Source: CAYNUJ01 sp964573255
GTDB lineage: Bacteria; Bacteroidota; Ignavibacteria; Ignavibacteriales; Melioribacteraceae
Assembly (NCBI GenBank): GCA_964573255.1
Contig: CAZNJB010000069.1
Span: forward strand, 1 to 9,821
DNA: 9,821 bases
Direction: 5' to 3'
The stretch's first letter is position 1; the number at the start of each line of letters is the position of its first letter. This document shows positions 6,910-9,821 of the stretch, one piece after another. Under the pieces are notes generated by a model. It worked only from the letters and a program-made list of their open reading frames with translations. It ran no database searches and was not told the DNA's origin. The position numbers and the translations under genes were made by a program.

Positions 6910-6935
6910 GACTCTTCACTTCGCTCAGAGTGACA
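6910..6935 (-). repeat. Dispersed GAGCGAAG motif, copy B
   Basis: The minus strand reads TTGTCACTCTGAGCGAAGTG followed by AAGAGTC, a near copy of 405-431 in the same relative place, just after the GTCC/GGAC palindrome on the plus-strand reading. Confidence 0.55.
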
Positions 6936-7032
6936 ACTTTTTTCCTTATACCATATAACTTATACCCCATCCGTGTAAATCCGTTCAATCCGCGGAACCC
7001 GTGTTCTATTCCCTTTCGTATTTTACGCAAAC

Positions 7033-7066
7033 AAAAAAGCCGAACCGCTCAAGGCAGCCCGGCTTT
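7033..7066 (-). terminator. Rho-independent terminator of cassette I
   Basis: On the minus strand AAAGCCGGGCTGC, loop CTTGA, GCGGTTCGGCTTT can form a 13-bp stem with three G-T wobbles, followed by six T. It begins about 20 bases after the stop codon at 7086-7088 that follows the sorting domain. That placement supports the sorting domain being the real end of the cassette I secreted protein. Confidence 0.85.
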
Positions 7067-7085
7067 GTTTGGTTTTATGCTTGAT

Positions 7086-7361
7086 TTACTTCATTAATAA
7101 CATCTTACCCGAAGCTCTGTATTTACCCGCAGTTATTTGGTAAATATACATTCCGCTGGGTAAGTTGGCGGCGTTAAATTCAACTGTGTATCTTCCCTGT
7201 TCTTTCCTTTCGTTTACGAGCGTGGCAACCTCTTTGCCGAGCGTGTCGTACACTTTTAACGTTACAAAAGAAGATTTGGGAATTGAATAAGATATTTCCG
7301 TGGTTGGGTTGAAGGGATTCGGGTAATTCTGTTCTAATTTGAATTCATTCAGCTTATGCTG
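7086..7361 (-). other. T9SS type A C-terminal sorting domain, out of frame
   Basis: This 91-residue segment contains EQNYPNPFNPTTEISYSIP, VTLKVYDTLGKEVATLVN, FNAANLPSGMYIYQI and ends GKMLLMK. It has the expected order and length for the Por secretion system C-terminal domain. It has no start codon or ribosome-binding site of its own and is joined to the upstream gene by the C-run, so it is the displaced end of that gene. Confidence 0.9.
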
Positions 7362-8367
7362 CGGGGGGGGGGGGAGATTCTTTATACAAACCGCCGTTGG
7401 TGGAAACAGTGTTGGAAGGAACAGATTCCGAACCGTTCACTACTGCGGTTATGTAATATCTAACTTCGTCTCCGTTGGGATTGAGGAGAATATCATTATC
7501 TACATATTCAAATACGTCGTTATTTACAGTAGCTATTGGAGTGAAATTAAATATTCTCGGTTTTAATGGATTTGGTAAGCCGCGGTAGATTTTGTAAGAG
7601 GATATGTTTTGACTTTCATCTGGATAGGCACTCCATATTAAATAAGGGTGATTATTTTTTTCAAAAGAAATTAAACAGTTTTTCCAAAACGAGGTTGGGA
7701 ATAATTCATTATTCGGTTTCGATAATTCCGCTAATTCCCAAATCCTATTTACGGAGTTTTCTACTAGTAACTCATCTAAATCATCGAAGTTTGAAGGTGC
7801 TTCAAACCTTGAAGTATAAAAAGCATAAACTGATAAATCATATTTTAGGAAAATATCGTTTGAAGTATATGAATTTGGAATGTGTAAAGTGGGATAATAT
7901 GAATCACGATAATCAAGATATATTGTCCCAGGTAGTTCAACAATGTCAAAAGTTTGTGAAAGAATACCATATGCAGTTAATTTGTATAATCCATAAGCAA
8001 AATCGGGTTGATCGGGTTCATGTTCTGGGCTCCCAACAACAAAGTCAAAACCCTGCCAATTTTTATTATTTGGAAATGTATCACTTTGCGTTATTGTATT
8101 TTCATAATTTACTCCAGGCGCATTCAGAGGTAAAGTTACATCAGTATATTTTGAATCTGATGTTATATAATAATTTTTATTATATTTATCATAAGCCCAA
8201 ACAAAATCTTGAATAGAAACAAATCTATAAAAAATATGACTAAATATTTCGGAGTTAAAATTTTCTGTAAGCAGAAATATTTCAATTTCTTTCCTAGCTT
8301 GGATATCATTTTGTGCTAAGATTGTCGCATTAATACTAAATAATATTAATAGAGCTTTTATTTTCAT
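7086..8367 (-). CDS. Cassette I secreted protein with out-of-frame T9SS sorting domain
   Basis: The signal peptide MKIKALLILFSINATILA is probably cleaved after residue 18. The ATG at 8367 has AGGTGAT just upstream, 10 bases after the lipoprotein stop. The N-terminal two thirds has no family I recognise. Residues about 245-325 look like a fibronectin type III domain (YLIWSAYPDES, SSYKIYRG, VRYYITAVVNGSES). As sequenced, the frame ends YKESPPPPAA at 7354 (337 residues). With 11 or 14 C instead of 12, it continues PQHKLNEFKLEQ into a full type A sorting domain (NYPNPFNPTTEISYSIP through PSGMYIYQI and KMLLMK) ending at 7086, about 426 residues. That domain directs export by the T9SS across the outer membrane. 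The protein is thus either a surface/secreted product or, without the tag, probably retained in the periplasm. Confidence 0.85.
7363..7374 (-). repeat. Homopolymer tract, 12 C on the coding strand
   Basis: A run of 12 G on the plus strand, encoding four prolines in the gene at 7086-8367. It is by far the longest G/C homopolymer in this AT-rich window. Lengths 11 and 14 join the two parts in frame; 12 stops at the TAA at 7354-7356 and 13 stops at the TGA at 7349-7351. Confidence 0.95.
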
Positions 8368-8370
8368 ATC

Positions 8371-8377
8371 ATCACCT
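8371..8377 (-). promoter_or_regulatory. Ribosome-binding site AGGTGAT
   Basis: AGGTGAT lies directly after the lipoprotein stop codon and three bases before the ATG at 8367. This tight arrangement shows that the two cassette I genes are one operon. Confidence 0.65.
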
Positions 8378-9583
8378 TTATTTTAGTAAATAAATGAATT
8401 TGCCTTGTGTTGGCATGACTAATAATTTGTCTAAAAGCATCGGAGAATAAGCCGTACTCTCTCCCTCGAAAGCATCTGCTGGAGTTTCAAGAAGAATTTC
8501 GCCATTTGAATTTATTTTTACTAAACCCCATTTGCCAGTTACGTTCAAGGTAATGTAGATGTTATTGTCAGAATCACAAACAAGGGGAGTTGCTCTGGAA
8601 ATATTCGGGATATATTTTTTCCACCGCAATTTACCTTCGTAATTGAAAGAATAAATTGAGTCAGCCGCAAAATAGATATTTCCATTTTTATCTATTGTTG
8701 GTGGTGTATGATCAGGTACGTGCCAATTAAATAAATTATGTGCGAAATACCAATTAACTTTTCCTTCCCGCGTAATTGAGTAAAATCCTGAAGGGTGACT
8801 GCCATCAGATTCTGTGCTAAAATAAATATTGCCATCTGAATCAACTAAAGGGGCATAAGAATAAATGAAACTTCCAAATTCCCATGAAATTGTTTTAGTT
8901 GTTAAATCAATTGCCAAAAGTCCTGAATTGGAAGTGGTCGATAAATAAAGCATGTTCCCGTCAGGGGAAATGGAACTTGCAAAGCTATATCCGATTCTAT
9001 CATCTATTAACATCCATTCTGTGATTCCATTATTGTTTATTGCATATAATTTGTTTTCACCACCACAAAAGATTGTTCCATCTTTCCCAATATTTAATTG
9101 AGAAAACAAACCATTCCCATCAAAATTCCAGAGAGTATCACCAGCTTGACTTATACTAAAAAGAGGATTGTATTCATAGTTTATTAATATTTGATTCTGA
9201 TTATTAACTAAAGGAGTAATTAAAGTGTATTCGCCAAATGAATTTTGATAAATTATTTGACCATTTAAATGAATAGAATAGAAGAGGAAATTTGAAGCTG
9301 CATAAATTAAAGAATCAATTCCACTGACAATGCCTGCATGAAGGTCCATAATTTCGTTTTTATAATATACATTAAATTGTTCTGGCCCAGAATATTTACT
9401 TCTACCAGTTGATTGTGGGTCATGATGCTCCATCGGCCACGGACTGTCCGCCAAACTGGGCCAGGGAACATCCTCCTGATATCCGGGCGGTTTCTGCTGA
9501 GTTGGCTGCTGCGGCTCTGTACTCTGCTTACAACCATAGAAAGCTAAGGTTAATAGAATGATTGTTGAAATTAGTTTTTGCAT
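8378..9583 (-). CDS. Cassette I lipoprotein, PQQ-like beta-propeller
   Basis: A 401-residue product. Its signal peptide MQKLISTIILLTLAFYGC carries a somewhat loose lipobox (AFYGC) with Cys at 18, followed by a Q/P-rich linker. The fold is announced by SPWPMEHHDPQSTGRS (about residues 47-62), the typical opening of PQQ-like propeller repeats. Blades with the pattern D-x-x-G-N-I-Y-F then Y-S-x-N-x-x-G-x-x-x-W recur to the end (IGKDGTIFCGG, DSDGNIYFSTES, DKNGNIYFAADS with GKLRWKK, DSDNNIYIT). These proteins have a binding or scaffold role in the cell envelope, and no quinone or catalytic role is claimed. The start is supported by AGGAGGT at 9589-9595. It heads cassette I, and its fold class matches the lipoproteins heading cassettes II and III, although the sequences are not closely related. 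Confidence 0.9.
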   Translation of the reverse strand: MQKLISTIILLTLAFYGCKQSTEPQQPTQQKPPGYQEDVPWPSLADSPWPMEHHDPQSTGRSKYSGPEQFNVYYKNEIMDLHAGIVSGIDSLIYAASNFLFYSIHLNGQIIYQNSFGEYTLITPLVNNQNQILINYEYNPLFSISQAGDTLWNFDGNGLFSQLNIGKDGTIFCGGENKLYAINNNGITEWMLIDDRIGYSFASSISPDGNMLYLSTTSNSGLLAIDLTTKTISWEFGSFIYSYAPLVDSDGNIYFSTESDGSHPSGFYSITREGKVNWYFAHNLFNWHVPDHTPPTIDKNGNIYFAADSIYSFNYEGKLRWKKYIPNISRATPLVCDSDNNIYITLNVTGKWGLVKINSNGEILLETPADAFEGESTAYSPMLLDKLLVMPTQGKFIYLLK

Positions 9584-9588
9584 ATTAT

Positions 9589-9595
9589 ACCTCCT
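9589..9595 (-). promoter_or_regulatory. Ribosome-binding site AGGAGGT
   Basis: A consensus site five bases before the ATG at 9583, the strongest in the window. Confidence 0.8.
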
Positions 9596-9599
9596 GTTA

Positions 9600-9669
9600 T
9601 TTGTGAGCAGATAAATATATTTATTAAGAGTTATAGTCCATTATTTTTGCCGTCTTTGTTTCTCACAAA
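9600..9669. promoter_or_regulatory. Palindromes upstream of cassette I
   Basis: A perfect 14-bp palindrome ATAAATATATTTAT (9611-9624) lies 27 bases upstream of the start at 9583. It sits inside a wider inverted repeat, TTTGTGAG (9600-9607) with CTCACAAA (9662-9669). These could be an operator or simply AT-rich chance. No convincing promoter was found here. Confidence 0.3.
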
Positions 9670-9821
9670 ACATCATACTTGCCAAAGAATAAATTCAATA
9701 TAACAATTATCCTAAAATAATAGTGCAAAAATTCGCTGCCATTTTAGTGGATATTTGAGAATTGATAATGAGATTGTATGTTTAAAAGTAAAAAAGGACA
9801 TCCTCGCTGCAAAATTATAAT

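Larger units (their letters stand above)
6550..7032. other. Gene-free spacer, copy B of the composite block
   Basis: No credible gene lies between the cassette I terminator and the cassette II promoter. The spacer carries repeat R1 (6584-6711), 8-bp arrays (6724-6763, 6793-6816), the palindrome GTCCGGCGGAC (6872-6882), the GAGCGAAG motif (6910-6935), TTATACC-rich sequence near 6950-6972, and an ATCCG-rich stretch (6978-7000). Confidence 0.7.

Noticed and set aside
7566..8216. A 216-residue plus-strand open frame
   Set aside because: It is antisense to the signal-peptide and body region of the cassette I secreted gene, has no family-like motif, and is explained by the AT-rich antisense strand.
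9670..9700. Bacteroidota-type -33/-7 promoter (TTG ... TAnnTTTG) before cassette I
   Set aside because: TATTCTTTG near 9680 fits the -7 box, but no TTG occurs at the usual distance, and the alternative TTGAAT-N17-TGATGT has a poor -10.
9712..9801. A 29-residue minus-strand frame beginning MSFFTFKHT
   Set aside because: It is too short, low-complexity and without any recognisable feature. The GAGG before its ATG is too close to be a convincing ribosome-binding site.

Overview
The window looks like a piece of an AT-rich chromosome from the Fibrobacteres-Chlorobi-Bacteroidetes group, most likely an uncultured member of the Ignavibacteria. The grounds are a type IX secretion (T9SS) C-terminal sorting domain containing YPNPFNPTT, Bacteroidota-style lipoproteins, and low-complexity spacers of a kind I associate from memory with these genomes. 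No taxonomic marker gene is present, so this placement is an inference.

Every convincing gene lies on the minus strand, so the layout is best read right to left. There are three consecutive two-gene cassettes. Each has a beta-propeller-type lipoprotein gene followed 9 to 12 bases later by a gene for a signal-peptide-bearing secreted protein. Cassette I (9583 to 7086) has a PQQ-like propeller lipoprotein, then a fibronectin-type protein whose T9SS sorting domain sits behind a run of 12 C, and it ends in a clear rho-independent terminator (7033-7066). Cassette II (6498 to 3831) and cassette III (3670 to 536) are paralogous. Each has a CNTTEPP lipoprotein with repeated H-W/F/Y-N/D-G-x-x-W motifs, then a modular secreted protein ending in a nearly identical C-terminal tag. 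The two have matching promoter-like sequences and 5' leaders.

Each cassette carries one reading-frame lesion. In cassette I the C12 run puts the sorting domain out of frame. In cassette II a one-base shift separates the lipobox from its signal peptide. In cassette III an in-frame TAA separates the signal peptide from the body of the protein. The C12 run is the strongest candidate for real biology: a slippage-prone tract that would decide whether the protein carries its T9SS export and anchoring signal. Sequencing or assembly error must be excluded first.

The long gene-free stretches (1-535 and 6550-7032) are two diverged copies of one composite spacer. It contains a repeat of about 130 bp, degenerate 8-bp-period arrays, a small GTCC/GGAC palindrome and a TCACACTGAGCGAAGCGAAG-type motif. 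I see no mobile-element gene, RNA gene or CRISPR array. The molecular role of the cassettes is unknown; exported, surface or matrix proteins with binding-type folds are the reasonable inference.
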